Origin: Janthinobacterium tructae
Lineage (GTDB): Bacteria; Pseudomonadota; Gammaproteobacteria; Burkholderiales; Burkholderiaceae_D
Reading direction: 5' to 3'
Length of the DNA stretch: 64,000 bases
Assembly: GCF_006517255.1 (NCBI RefSeq)
Contig: NZ_CP041185.1
Location: forward strand, 4,402,001 to 4,466,000
The notes beneath the pieces are model-generated. The model was not told where the DNA came from. It ran no database searches and saw only the letters and a program-made list of their open reading frames with translations. Position numbers and translations under genes: made by a program. How positions within the stretch are numbered: the stretch's first letter is position 1; each line of letters opens with the position of its first letter. Below are positions 16,705 to 24,967 of the stretch, one piece after another.

Positions 16705-17646
16705 ATGGATACCCTCAACCCCAACTGGTTCTTGCGAGCCCGCCTGAAGACGCGGCAATTGCTGCTCCTGATCGCCCTTGACGAACAGCGCAACATCCAC
16801 CGCGCGGCGGAAGAATTGCACATGACGCAGCCGGCCGCGTCCAAGCAAATCAAGGACCTGGAAGAGATGCTCGACGTGCGCCTGTTCGACAGATTGCCGC
16901 GCGGCATGGAGCCGACCATCTACGGCGAGACGATGATACGCCACGCGCGCATGGCCCTGACGAGCCTGTCGCTGGCGCATGACGACATCGTCGCGCTCAA
17001 ATCGGGCTTGACGGGCCAGGTGGAAGTGGGCGTCATCATGACGCCGGCCATGGCCTTGCTGCCGCGTGCGATTGCCCGCATCAAGCAGCAGGCGCCGCTG
17101 ATGCGCATCGGCGTGCACCTGGAGCACAGCAATACCCTGATGGACATGCTGCAGCATGGCACGCTCGATTTCATGATCGGGCGCATTCTGGAAAAGGAAA
17201 GCAGCGCGGGACTCATCTACGAAGAGTTGACGGAAGAGCCAGCCAGCGCCGTGGCGCGCAATGGCCACCCTCTGCTGTCGCGCAAGAATTTGCAATTGAA
17301 GGACCTGGCGGGCCAGCCGTGGATCTTGCCGCCGCAAGGCAGCATCCTGCGCCACCGCTTCGACATGATGTTCCGCCGCGCCAGCCTGGAGCCGCCCGTC
17401 GACGTCGTCGACACCACCGCCTTGCTGCTGATCACATCCCTGCTGCAGCAAACGGACTCGCTGCACGTGATGCCGACGGAAGTGGCGCATTACTACGAAT
17501 CGTTGAACGTGCTGAGCATTTTGCCCATCGAATTGCCATGCAAGATGGATGCGTTCGGCATCATCCGCCAGCAGGATCATCTGCTGTCGCCGGGGGCGGA
17601 TATGCTGTTGAAAGCGGTACGCGCCACGGCGGCGGATATGTATTGA
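16705..17646 (+). CDS. LysR-family regulator (GbpR/GguR-like), probable regulator of the arabinose genes
   Basis: This 313-residue regulator has an N-terminal winged helix-turn-helix (about 17-75, with NIHRAAEELHMTQPAASKQIKDLE) and a type 2 periplasmic-binding-like effector domain. It resembles the GbpR/GguR branch that controls galactose/arabinose uptake and oxidation in proteobacteria. The same dyad occurs in its own promoter and in front of the arabonate and transporter operons, which supports direct control. The effector may be a sugar acid intermediate, but this is not visible. No convincing ribosome site precedes the ATG. Confidence 0.87.
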   Translation: MDTLNPNWFLRARLKTRQLLLLIALDEQRNIHRAAEELHMTQPAASKQIKDLEEMLDVRLFDRLPRGMEPTIYGETMIRHARMALTSLSLAHDDIVALKSGLTGQVEVGVIMTPAMALLPRAIARIKQQAPLMRIGVHLEHSNTLMDMLQHGTLDFMIGRILEKESSAGLIYEELTEEPASAVARNGHPLLSRKNLQLKDLAGQPWILPPQGSILRHRFDMMFRRASLEPPVDVVDTTALLLITSLLQQTDSLHVMPTEVAHYYESLNVLSILPIELPCKMDAFGIIRQQDHLLSPGADMLLKAVRATAADMY

Positions 17647-17660
17647 GTGCCGTGCTGGTG

Positions 17661-17738
17661 TTGTCGGATTACGCGTTCCGCTAATCCGACCTACGCCACA
17701 TGGTAGGTCGGATTAGCCCGCAGGGCGTCATCCGACAA
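17661..17738. repeat. 78-bp nested palindromic element between convergent genes
   Basis: An inner perfect inverted repeat, CTAATCCGACCTAC (17681-17694) with GTAGGTCGGATTAG (17703-17716), sits inside an outer pair TTGTCGGATTACGC (17661-17674) and GCGTCATCCGACAA (17725-17738), which differ at one base. It has the look of a dispersed REP/BIME-like element and could terminate transcription from both flanking genes. Confidence 0.75.
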
Positions 17739-17754
17739 TACCCGCGCAGCATGC

Positions 17755-19020
17755 TCAATCGGGCACTTCAAAAAAGAACAGCTGTACCAATCTGCCATTC
17801 TCCGGCGTGTCGCCAAACACATTGCTGATCGAGTGAAAGTAGTGGCCCTTGTAGACGATCAATCGGTTGTGACGCATCGGCACTTCCAGCAGCGCTTGCC
17901 AACTGTCGCGCTGTTCCTGCAAGTCGTTGAATTTCTGTACTTTACTGTTCGGCAGCCAGCGTTTCTGGAAATCCTTGAAGCTGGCATAGCCGCCCGCTTT
18001 TACGTCCGCCTCGGGCAAGCGCCGGTACCAGCCGCTGGGCTGGTGGCGCCAGAAGGTGGTGCCGCCCTGGCACTGCTCGGGCGGGTTCAGATACAGCACG
18101 CCCGCATAGAAATTGAAATTGTTGCCCGTCTCATTGTCCACGTGGATATCCGTGCGTGCCATGGCATCCGCATAGCTGAGGCGATACGAGCCATTGTCGG
18201 GCGAAATGAAACGGATGGGGCGGCCCAGCGCCGTGGCGATGCGTTCCATGATGGCCTGACTGGGCTGGCCCGCTGTCTGGCTGCCCGGATAATTCTGTCC
18301 CGCATAGCGCTGCTGCTCGAACGGCAAATTCAGTGCCTGGGCGCGCCAGGCGGCCGGGTCGGGCAGGAAATCGTCGAGGATGTGCAAATCCGTTTCGCGC
18401 AAGAAGTCCTGCAGCGATGGCGCGACGTTGATCGGTGTCAGCGTTTCTGTCTGTTCCGCTTGCGGGCTGGCAAAGCCGATACGGCACGTGTGCGCCAGCG
18501 CCGGATGCAGCGCCAGGGCTTGCGCGTAACGCTCCAGCGCCAGTGCCTGCTGTCCCGTGCGGTAGTACAGCTCGGCCAGGCCCTGCAGGGTTTGCCAGCG
18601 CTGCGGGCGCAGGGCGTGGGCCCGTTCCAGTTCGGCGATGGTCTCCGCCAGCCGCTGTTTTCCCAGCAGCAATTCCGCGTGACTGATGGCGAAATCGTGC
18701 TCGTGCGGCGCCAGCCGCGCCGCCGTGGCGTAGCTGGCCAGCGCCGCCTCGTTGTCTGTACCGCGCAGTACATTGCCGAGGTTGTAGTGGAACAGGGCAT
18801 TGTCGGGCTGTTGTCTGAGCGACAGTTTTAACAGGCCCAGGCCGATGGTGCCCTGGCCCAGCTCCAGCATGGCCAGGCCCTGGAAATGCTGCGCTTCGGC
18901 CAGGGCCGGGTCCTGTTTATACGCGGCCTGGTAAGCGTTGATCGCCTCGATCAGCTTGCCTTGCTGCTGCAGTTGCCGGCCCTTGGCCAGCTGTTGTTCC
19001 GCCAGTGTCTGTTCGCCCAT
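17755..19020 (-). CDS. TPR protein with C-terminal 2-oxoglutarate/Fe(II) oxygenase-like domain (DUF6445-like)
   Basis: The N-terminal half (to about residue 190) is built of tetratricopeptide repeats. The C-terminal half resembles an iron/2-oxoglutarate dioxygenase fold, with HVD in the segment DIHVDNETGNNFNFY and a distal His in YKGHYFHSISN followed by Arg. The gene encodes 421 residues from the ATG at 19020, chosen over an upstream TTG because GGGA lies before it. No signal peptide is seen. The substrate is unknown; TPRs suggest a protein or peptidyl partner. It lies downstream of, but separate from, the lipoprotein gene on the same strand. Confidence 0.75.
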   Translation of the reverse strand: MGEQTLAEQQLAKGRQLQQQGKLIEAINAYQAAYKQDPALAEAQHFQGLAMLELGQGTIGLGLLKLSLRQQPDNALFHYNLGNVLRGTDNEAALASYATAARLAPHEHDFAISHAELLLGKQRLAETIAELERAHALRPQRWQTLQGLAELYYRTGQQALALERYAQALALHPALAHTCRIGFASPQAEQTETLTPINVAPSLQDFLRETDLHILDDFLPDPAAWRAQALNLPFEQQRYAGQNYPGSQTAGQPSQAIMERIATALGRPIRFISPDNGSYRLSYADAMARTDIHVDNETGNNFNFYAGVLYLNPPEQCQGGTTFWRHQPSGWYRRLPEADVKAGGYASFKDFQKRWLPNSKVQKFNDLQEQRDSWQALLEVPMRHNRLIVYKGHYFHSISNVFGDTPENGRLVQLFFFEVPD

Positions 19021-19066
19021 GTCACTATCCCGATGCAATGTGGCGAACAGTGTAACCGAGCTCGTT

Positions 19067-19798
19067 CTACAGCGCCTGGCTGACGGGAATTTCCTGACCG
19101 TTCAGCTTGATCGCCACCTTGACGATCTGCGCCTTGACCTGGTTGCTGGCCATGTCCGCTTCCTGGGCGTAGGCATACACGACGATGGCGAAGTCCTTGT
19201 AGCCGCTGCGCGCCGCCTCGATCTTGCGGGCCGCTTCCTGGTCCACTTTCAGCAGCGAGTAGCCGTCGCCATTCGTGAACGCCAGCTTGTAGTCGCCGTT
19301 GTCATACATGTAGTAATACGTGCCCGCGTCGGCGAACTTCGCGGGGAAGGCGGCCTTGTCCATGGCGTACGGCGACAGCGCGCCCTGGCCATTGATCTGG
19401 TAGCGCAGGTAGCGTTTCGTTTTGGCTTCAGTGACCTTGGCGTCGATCTGCGGTTTCAGTGCGTCGAGCACTTCCTGCTTGCGGAAGGCATCGTTGCTGC
19501 CTGCATATTCGCGCGAGATGCGCTGAGCCACTGCCGCATAGTCGGGCGGCACGCCGGACAGGGCGATGTAGCTGTACATCAACTGGTTGCCGCTGGTGAT
19601 GTCGACATAGCTGGACGTTGGCGTGGCCGGGTCCGCTTGTGGCAGGCTGGCGGCGGCCGCCTTGACTTGCGCCTTGGCGGCCATGTCGGCGACATTCGCG
19701 GCGACGGGGGCGGAGGCGGCCGGCGTGGCGGTGTCGGTCTTGCCGCAGGCGGACAGGATCACGGCGATGGCAAGCAGGGCGGGGAGGGTACGGTTCAT
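19067..19798 (-). CDS. Conserved lipoprotein of unknown function
   Basis: This 243-residue protein begins with a lipoprotein signal peptide (LLAIAVILSACGK, lipid-modified Cys about residue 18), then an Ala/Pro-rich linker and a globular domain rich in Tyr and Lys. AAAGGAA precedes the ATG. I do not recognise a catalytic motif. It follows the membrane-protein gene by 31 bases, so both are probably co-transcribed with the caspase-like gene. Confidence 0.75.
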   Translation of the reverse strand: MNRTLPALLAIAVILSACGKTDTATPAASAPVAANVADMAAKAQVKAAAASLPQADPATPTSSYVDITSGNQLMYSYIALSGVPPDYAAVAQRISREYAGSNDAFRKQEVLDALKPQIDAKVTEAKTKRYLRYQINGQGALSPYAMDKAAFPAKFADAGTYYYMYDNGDYKLAFTNGDGYSLLKVDQEAARKIEAARSGYKDFAIVVYAYAQEADMASNQVKAQIVKVAIKLNGQEIPVSQAL

Positions 19799-19829
19799 GA
19801 TATTTCCTTTAGTGAATGTGTGAGGTGAC

Positions 19830-20654
19830 TTAGCCGATGGTTTTACGTTTGTATTCGCCGACGCCGTAAGCGGCCAGGACGATGGAAGACGCCAGCACCA
19901 GATAAAAGCCGATGCCGAACGACAAGCCTTGCCACACTTGCCCCAGCATTTCGCTGGCCATCTGCTCGGCCATGCGGGCCGCGCGGCTGCCCATGATGCC
20001 GCCCATGGCGTTGCCCGCATCGCTGACGGCGCCCTTGATCTTGATGAACAGCAAGCTGCTGTGGATGACGACGAACAGCAGGGGCGCGCACTTGCCCAGC
20101 GCCGCTTTCGGGCTATTGCTGGCCATGGTGGCGCAGCATCCGGCAATGGCCAGCAGGAAAAAGAATTGTGCGGAGGTAAAACCGCCGCCGCCATCGCGGG
20201 CAAAGCTTTCCAGGCTGTCGGCGGACAGGCCCAGCAGCTGCCAGTAAGTGCGCGAGACGGAGGCGAACAGGCGGATGCCGATGGTGTTGAAGATAAAGGC
20301 GCCGGCGATCAGCACGCCAAGAGTCGCCAGCACCTTGATGCCCAGCGCCGAGACGGCCTGGCCCCACAGTTGCTGGCCCTTGTCGCGCGCCAGTTTCGCC
20401 GCGATGGCCATGTCTTCCTGTGCCAGTTGCTGCGTCGCCACGGCGCTGACGGTGGCAAGGCTGCCTGCGTCATCGAAGCGCACGTCGACGACGGCGTTGA
20501 TGGCGGGCGCCACGTCGGAACGCCAGTGCGTGGCCACGTCGAAGGTATGTTGAATACCGGCCACGCTGACGGAACCTTGTCCGCTAGGTTGGTAGGCGAG
20601 AATGCGGCCCCGTTGGCCGGTGGTAATGGTTGCTGCTGGGCTGGATGCTTGCAT
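19830..20654 (-). CDS. Membrane protein of unknown function with N-terminal beta-rich domain
   Basis: Residues 1-65 (GQRGRILAYQPSGQGSVSVAG onwards) look like a small OB or cold-shock-like beta barrel. Hydrophobic helices follow, near residues 107-130, 165-185, 195-212 and 245-265. A Gly/Ala-rich amphipathic stretch (SDAGNAMGGIMGSRAARMAEQM) precedes the last helix. The 274-residue protein has AGGGAAA before its ATG. No function can be assigned. It lies between the caspase-like and lipoprotein genes. Confidence 0.7.
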   Translation of the reverse strand: MQASSPAATITTGQRGRILAYQPSGQGSVSVAGIQHTFDVATHWRSDVAPAINAVVDVRFDDAGSLATVSAVATQQLAQEDMAIAAKLARDKGQQLWGQAVSALGIKVLATLGVLIAGAFIFNTIGIRLFASVSRTYWQLLGLSADSLESFARDGGGGFTSAQFFFLLAIAGCCATMASNSPKAALGKCAPLLFVVIHSSLLFIKIKGAVSDAGNAMGGIMGSRAARMAEQMASEMLGQVWQGLSFGIGFYLVLASSIVLAAYGVGEYKRKTIG

Positions 20655-20739
20655 GGGATTTCCCTGGTCACTGTCATGCTGTATTGCATGTACCCACGGA
20701 TAACGGGGGCAGTTCAGGGAAATCCAAAATTATTTGAAA

Positions 20740-22119
20740 CTATTTTTTCGGCGGCTGTAATACATCCTTGGCGGCGCCCTGGTAATCCTTCATCAAGCCC
20801 ATGAAGGCATCCTGCAAATGCCGGGCCGCATCCTGCGGCGGCGCGCCCGTACGCCGCGCCAGGTCGAATTTATACGCATGGGCGGGGCTGTAGCCCGCTT
20901 GCGAGGCGGCGTCCAGCAGCACGCCGGCGCGTTTTAATGAGGCGGGATCGCCCTTGACCATCAGCAATTCGGCCAGATAGGTCTGGGCAATCGGGAAATC
21001 CTTGGCGGCCGCCTTTTCCAGCCACTGCATGCCCGCCTTCGGCTGTTTGACGCCGGCATCGCCGCCGCCGATGCCATAGCCGAGGGCCGTCAGCGCCACC
21101 AGATCACCGCCGCGTGCGCGCTTTTCCAGCTGCTGGCGGGGAAACGGGCGCGCCGCGATCTGCATGCGGATTTCATAGTTGATGTCTTGTAAGACATTGC
21201 CTGGCCATATTTTCGCGCCAGAGGCGGTGGTGGCGGGCGCTGGCGCTGGTGCTGGGACGGGGGCACGCATGCCGTTGTTGCCGGAAGCCAGCACGCCCGG
21301 CGTCGGCTGGCTGACGCCCTTGCCGCTGCCCATGTTCAGCACCAGGCGCGCCGACGTTTCGCCGAACGAGACGCGCGGTTTTTGCACATCGTGTGTCATC
21401 GCGGCGACCCGTGCCGCCACTTGCGAGAAGACGTCGCCCATCGGCAAGCCCGGCGCATCGAGCGCGTCGAGCAGGGCGCTCGTGTAGGGGCTGTTGCGCG
21501 AATCGGGCGACCAGAAATCACGCGCCAGGGCGCCCGGTCCCGCCGAATAGGCGATCACCACACCGCGTGGCGCTTGCGTGTCGGCAAAGCCGTGGCTGGC
21601 CGCATTGCCGCCGCCGGGAACCACCACGGCGCCGCCGCGCGTATATTCCTGGCGACAAGCGTCGAGGATCAGCACGGCGCCGCGCGCACCCGTGCGCTGC
21701 AAATCGCCCGCCAGGCTGGAAACGGACACGCCCTGCGCGGCGATGGCGGCAGCACTGAGCGCATTCATGTTGGCGCCCAACGGCAGCACGTAATTGGCTT
21801 CGCCCGCCTGCGCGCCGTGGCCCGCGTAAAACACCAGGGCGATATCGGCGCCGCGCGCCTGCGTGGAAAACTCGGCCGACGCCTTTTGCAGCTGCGCCGC
21901 AGTGATGTCCGTGCGCAACAGCACTTCAAAGCCCAGGCGGCGCAGGCGCTCGGCCATGGCGCGCGCATCGTTGACGGGATTCAATAGCGGCTGCGGATAG
22001 GCCGCGTTGCCGATTACCAGGGCGATGCGCTTGCTGGGAGCCGCTGGCACGGCGGTGTGCGCGACATTGCTGCCCAGTAAAAAGAGCAGACTGAAAAACA
22101 GGGGAATCAGGCGATGCAT
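20740..22119 (-). CDS. Exported caspase-like cysteine protease (peptidase C14) with Sel1-like repeats
   Basis: The 459-residue protein has a signal peptide (MHRLIPLFFSLLFLLGSNVAHTA), then a caspase fold starting at RIALVIGNAAY (31-41). The catalytic dyad fits His101 (FYAGHG) and Cys155 (LILDACRQ). A Pro/Ala-rich linker (about 285-305) leads to a C-terminal region of Sel1/TPR-like repeats (about 335-430). Bacterial relatives cleave after Arg, Lys or Asp; specificity is not visible. The signal peptide places it in the periplasm. It starts a minus-strand unit and is divergent from a sigma/anti-sigma operon. Confidence 0.87.
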   Translation of the reverse strand: MHRLIPLFFSLLFLLGSNVAHTAVPAAPSKRIALVIGNAAYPQPLLNPVNDARAMAERLRRLGFEVLLRTDITAAQLQKASAEFSTQARGADIALVFYAGHGAQAGEANYVLPLGANMNALSAAAIAAQGVSVSSLAGDLQRTGARGAVLILDACRQEYTRGGAVVVPGGGNAASHGFADTQAPRGVVIAYSAGPGALARDFWSPDSRNSPYTSALLDALDAPGLPMGDVFSQVAARVAAMTHDVQKPRVSFGETSARLVLNMGSGKGVSQPTPGVLASGNNGMRAPVPAPAPAPATTASGAKIWPGNVLQDINYEIRMQIAARPFPRQQLEKRARGGDLVALTALGYGIGGGDAGVKQPKAGMQWLEKAAAKDFPIAQTYLAELLMVKGDPASLKRAGVLLDAASQAGYSPAHAYKFDLARRTGAPPQDAARHLQDAFMGLMKDYQGAAKDVLQPPKK

Positions 22120-22208
22120 GGGTTTCTCGGGAATTGTCGTGAAAGTAACAAAAGTTAGCGATTTTTACTGTGATATGAGAAAATTGCTTAAATGCATTTT
22201 ACCTTACT

Positions 22209-22225
22209 GACAAGTTTCTCTTGTC
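22209..22225. promoter_or_regulatory. Inverted repeat upstream of the sigma-like gene
   Basis: GACAAG-TTTCT-CTTGTC is a perfect 6-bp dyad in the divergent region, 33 bases before the GTG start of the sigma-like gene. It could be an operator for the rightward unit, the leftward one or both. No clear promoter boxes were recognised around it. Confidence 0.45.
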
Positions 22226-22258
22226 TGGCCAGCGCACGGTGCACGTCGCCGCCGGCCA

Positions 22259-23062
22259 GTGGCGCGTGCCGCGCCCCAACACACGATCGGACCGGCTGTG
22301 CAATCGGAACAATTTGAACGGATTCATGCTTTCTGGGCGCGCCGCCATCAGCTGACACAAGGCGAACTGGGTGAGTTTTACCAGCGCGTCATCGCCGCGC
22401 TGACCCCATGCCGCCCGCGCGAGGCGGCGTCGCTCGGTGATTCCCTGGCGGATTTGCGCCACCAGTTCTTCATCGAAAAAGTCCTGCACAGCGACAGCGA
22501 TGCGGCGCCCCACCACGTCGGTGCTTTGTTCCTGTACTTCAAGCGCTTCATCATCGACCAGCTGCGCAAGCAGCGTGATGACGACGATGCCGATGCGCAA
22601 GAGGGCTGCGACTTGCCGGCGCCCGACGCCTATGCCGAACCGCTGCGCGACTACCAGCTGACGCCACGGCAAGTGCGCGAGGCGGCCGACGTGTTTATCG
22701 CCGCCTTGCCGCGTGACTTGATCTTGCTGCTGCGCCATTGCGGCTGCGGCGGCATGCCCGTCAAGGAACTGGCCGAGCAGATCGCCTCCGCGCATTACCA
22801 CGGCGGCAAGCTGGGCCTCGTGCACCGGCAGAAGGGTGACGCGGACAGCGCGGGGCGCCAGATCGTCGAACCGGCCCACCGCGCGACCTTGCTGGGCAGC
22901 TGGGTCTTGAGCCTGCTCAAGCTGCGCGTGGGCGATGCCCTGACCGCGCGCGACATGCAGGCGGCGCAAATAGTTTTGGATATCTTGTGCCTGGCCGCGT
23001 TATCCCTGCAGCTGGACCCGATAGCCACCTCCCCGAACCCTGATGAAAGGCCACCGGCATGA
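22259..23062 (+). CDS. Probable ECF-type sigma factor-like protein
   Basis: This 267-residue protein has a segment resembling sigma region 2 (FFIEKVLHSDS to LFLYFKRFIIDQLRKQR, about 69-105) and a possible region 4 (LPRDLILLLRHCGCGGMPVKELAEQI, about 149-175). It ends in a helical extension absent from ordinary ECF factors. It overlaps the next gene, a membrane protein with an anti-sigma-like C-terminus, by 4 bases. The start is uncertain: GTG 22259 is used, and another GTG near 22300 is possible. Sigma identity is an inference from remote similarity and gene order. Confidence 0.6.
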   Translation: MARAAPQHTIGPAVQSEQFERIHAFWARRHQLTQGELGEFYQRVIAALTPCRPREAASLGDSLADLRHQFFIEKVLHSDSDAAPHHVGALFLYFKRFIIDQLRKQRDDDDADAQEGCDLPAPDAYAEPLRDYQLTPRQVREAADVFIAALPRDLILLLRHCGCGGMPVKELAEQIASAHYHGGKLGLVHRQKGDADSAGRQIVEPAHRATLLGSWVLSLLKLRVGDALTARDMQAAQIVLDILCLAALSLQLDPIATSPNPDERPPA

Positions 23063-24081
23063 CTGCATTGACGCCCTCGCTGGCCATCGTTGCCGCGCGC
23101 CTGCCATCTGCCCCATCGTCCGCCGACTTGCTGGACGCGGAGGTGAGCGGCGATACCCCCGACTGGCGCGGCATTGCCGTGCCGGAACACTTAATGCAAC
23201 GCTTTGCGCGCCGCAGCGATGCCGCGCCCTTGGCCGCGCGGCCCATCGCGGGCGGACAGATCCACTTGCTGGCGCGCTGTCCCGGCTTTGGCGCCGTGCT
23301 GCTCGATGCCTGGGACAGCTCGCGGCAGCGCTGGCGCGGCTGGCTCGTCACGCCAGATGCTTCGTATGCGGATGCCTGCGGCCTGGTGGTCGAGCAGCGC
23401 GACGCGCCCGCCGACCCGCGCGCGGGCCTGGTGCTGTGCGACATGCCCGTGACCCTGGCCGTGACGGACCTGGGCGCCTGCCTGGGCGTGTTCAGCCAGG
23501 AGCGCCTGCAGGCGGCGCGCTGGCTGGAAACGCATGGCCGCGCGAATCGGGCCACCGCAGCTCCGGGCGTGATCGCCCGCGTGGCCTTGCCCGGTGACGA
23601 CTATGCGCTGACGGGCACGCCATTGTCGAGCGAACTGGGCAAGGATGGCCGCGTGGCGTACCGGCAATTGCTGCGCCAGGGACTGCAGCAGTTGCAGATC
23701 GCTTCGGCCGATGCTCTGGCACCGCTAGCCACGCCAGTCAGGGCTGCGAATGCGAACCGCTGGCTGAAGCTCGTCACGGCCGTGGCCGCCAGTGTGATGC
23801 TGGTGCAATCGGCGTGGCTGTTCCTGCCGAAAGAGAATGCGGTCGTCGGCAATGCCGAATTCCGCAACGGCGGCAGCGGCGTCGAGACGGGCGTGCGCAC
23901 GCGCGTGCTGTTCCGCGCCGAGGCTACCGAGGCGGAAATCCGCACCTGGCTGCAGCGCGAGCAGCTGGAAATCGTCGCCGGACCGGACACCCTGGGCGCC
24001 TTCACCCTGTTATCGCGCGACCGCCAGAAAATCTTGCCGCCACCGGGACCGGGCAATCCCCTGGCCGTGATCCATCCCTGA
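23059..24081 (+). CDS. Single-pass membrane protein, probable anti-sigma factor
   Basis: This 340-residue protein has a cytoplasmic N-terminal part of about 235 residues, one transmembrane helix (about 236-256, LKLVTAVAASVMLVQSAWLF) and a periplasmic C-terminal domain. The C-terminal VLFRAEATEAEIRTWLQREQ and GPDTLGAFTLLS resemble the terminal module of ECF anti-sigma factors. Its start overlaps the sigma-like stop (ATGA), as is usual for sigma/anti-sigma pairs. The large N-terminal part is not a standard zinc-finger anti-sigma domain. It has not been matched to a known family here. Confidence 0.6.
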   Translation: MTALTPSLAIVAARLPSAPSSADLLDAEVSGDTPDWRGIAVPEHLMQRFARRSDAAPLAARPIAGGQIHLLARCPGFGAVLLDAWDSSRQRWRGWLVTPDASYADACGLVVEQRDAPADPRAGLVLCDMPVTLAVTDLGACLGVFSQERLQAARWLETHGRANRATAAPGVIARVALPGDDYALTGTPLSSELGKDGRVAYRQLLRQGLQQLQIASADALAPLATPVRAANANRWLKLVTAVAASVMLVQSAWLFLPKENAVVGNAEFRNGGSGVETGVRTRVLFRAEATEAEIRTWLQREQLEIVAGPDTLGAFTLLSRDRQKILPPPGPGNPLAVIHP

Positions 24082-24108
24082 TCCAGAAATAAGAGAAAGT
24101 TATCCAGC

Positions 24109-24966
24109 ATGACAACGTATAAGAATTTTGCATCCGCACACTGGCGCACATTGATCGCTGGCGTGGCGGTTGGCGTCCTGTTGACGGGCTGCGCCATGAC
24201 GCCGAACGGCCGTGGCGGTGTGATGGTGGGCCTGGATACGGCCGAGCTGTTCGGCACGCCGATTTCCACCTTCCGCCTGCGCGACGGCACGGAAGGCACC
24301 TTGCGCAAGGACCCGCAAGGCAAGTATTCGATCAAGCTGTCGCAGGCGTTTCGTGTCGTGCCGCTGGCCAACGCGATGACGGCCCGCGTGGCGAGGGTGG
24401 AAAACGTGGGCGAGCGCACCGTGGTGATCGTGGAAACGCAGGAGCGCGGCTGCGCCTACCGCTATGAAGTGCTGGCTTTCCAGGGCACGGATGTGCTGCA
24501 GTGGACGGTCGGCAATTGCAAGGACCGCCCCCGCGTGGAGCTGGCGGCGGACGCGAAATCGCTGAATATCGACTTTCCCAACTACAACCGCCTGTCGCGC
24601 ATGATTTACACGGACAACCGCCTGCTGAACGCCAGCGTGGCCGTGCCGCCCGGCGTCGATACGCGCGCCCAGCCGTTTGCCGACGACGCCTTGCGCGCCA
24701 CCGGCCCTGTCATCGCGACCCTGCCTGGGAGCGGCGGCGACAGCGGCCGCGTGATTCCGGCGCCGCCGGCAGCCGCGCCGGCGCCCGCCACCGCGCCGAA
24801 AGCGGGTAGCCGCGCCAGCGCCAAGCCGCGCCGCCAGGAGACCCCGGCCAGGGCGCCCGCCGCCATCAGCCTGCCCGCGCCGCGTGCCGCAGCGGCTGCC
24901 CCTGCGGCGCCGATGATCTTCCAGGCCGAAGAGATCAAGCCCGTCGTCATCGATTTGAGGAAATAA
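24109..24966 (+). CDS. Lipoprotein of unknown function with Pro/Ala-rich C-terminus
   Basis: This 285-residue protein has a lipoprotein signal peptide (GVAVGVLLTGCAMTP, Cys about residue 28), a globular domain to about residue 200, and then a Pro/Ala/Arg-rich low-complexity tail (about 215-270). No catalytic motif was recognised. It lies 27 bases after the anti-sigma-like gene and one base before the multi-pass membrane protein, so it belongs to the same operon. It may act as the envelope sensor or partner of the membrane proteins. Confidence 0.75.
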   Translation: MTTYKNFASAHWRTLIAGVAVGVLLTGCAMTPNGRGGVMVGLDTAELFGTPISTFRLRDGTEGTLRKDPQGKYSIKLSQAFRVVPLANAMTARVARVENVGERTVVIVETQERGCAYRYEVLAFQGTDVLQWTVGNCKDRPRVELAADAKSLNIDFPNYNRLSRMIYTDNRLLNASVAVPPGVDTRAQPFADDALRATGPVIATLPGSGGDSGRVIPAPPAAAPAPATAPKAGSRASAKPRRQETPARAPAAISLPAPRAAAAAPAAPMIFQAEEIKPVVIDLRK

Positions 24967-24967
24967 G

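Noticed and set aside
20740..23062. Type III-E CRISPR (Craspase) locus
   Set aside because: A caspase-like protein and a sigma-like protein are present, but there is no gRAMP effector, no CRISPR array and no Cas1/Cas2. The protease also has a signal peptide.
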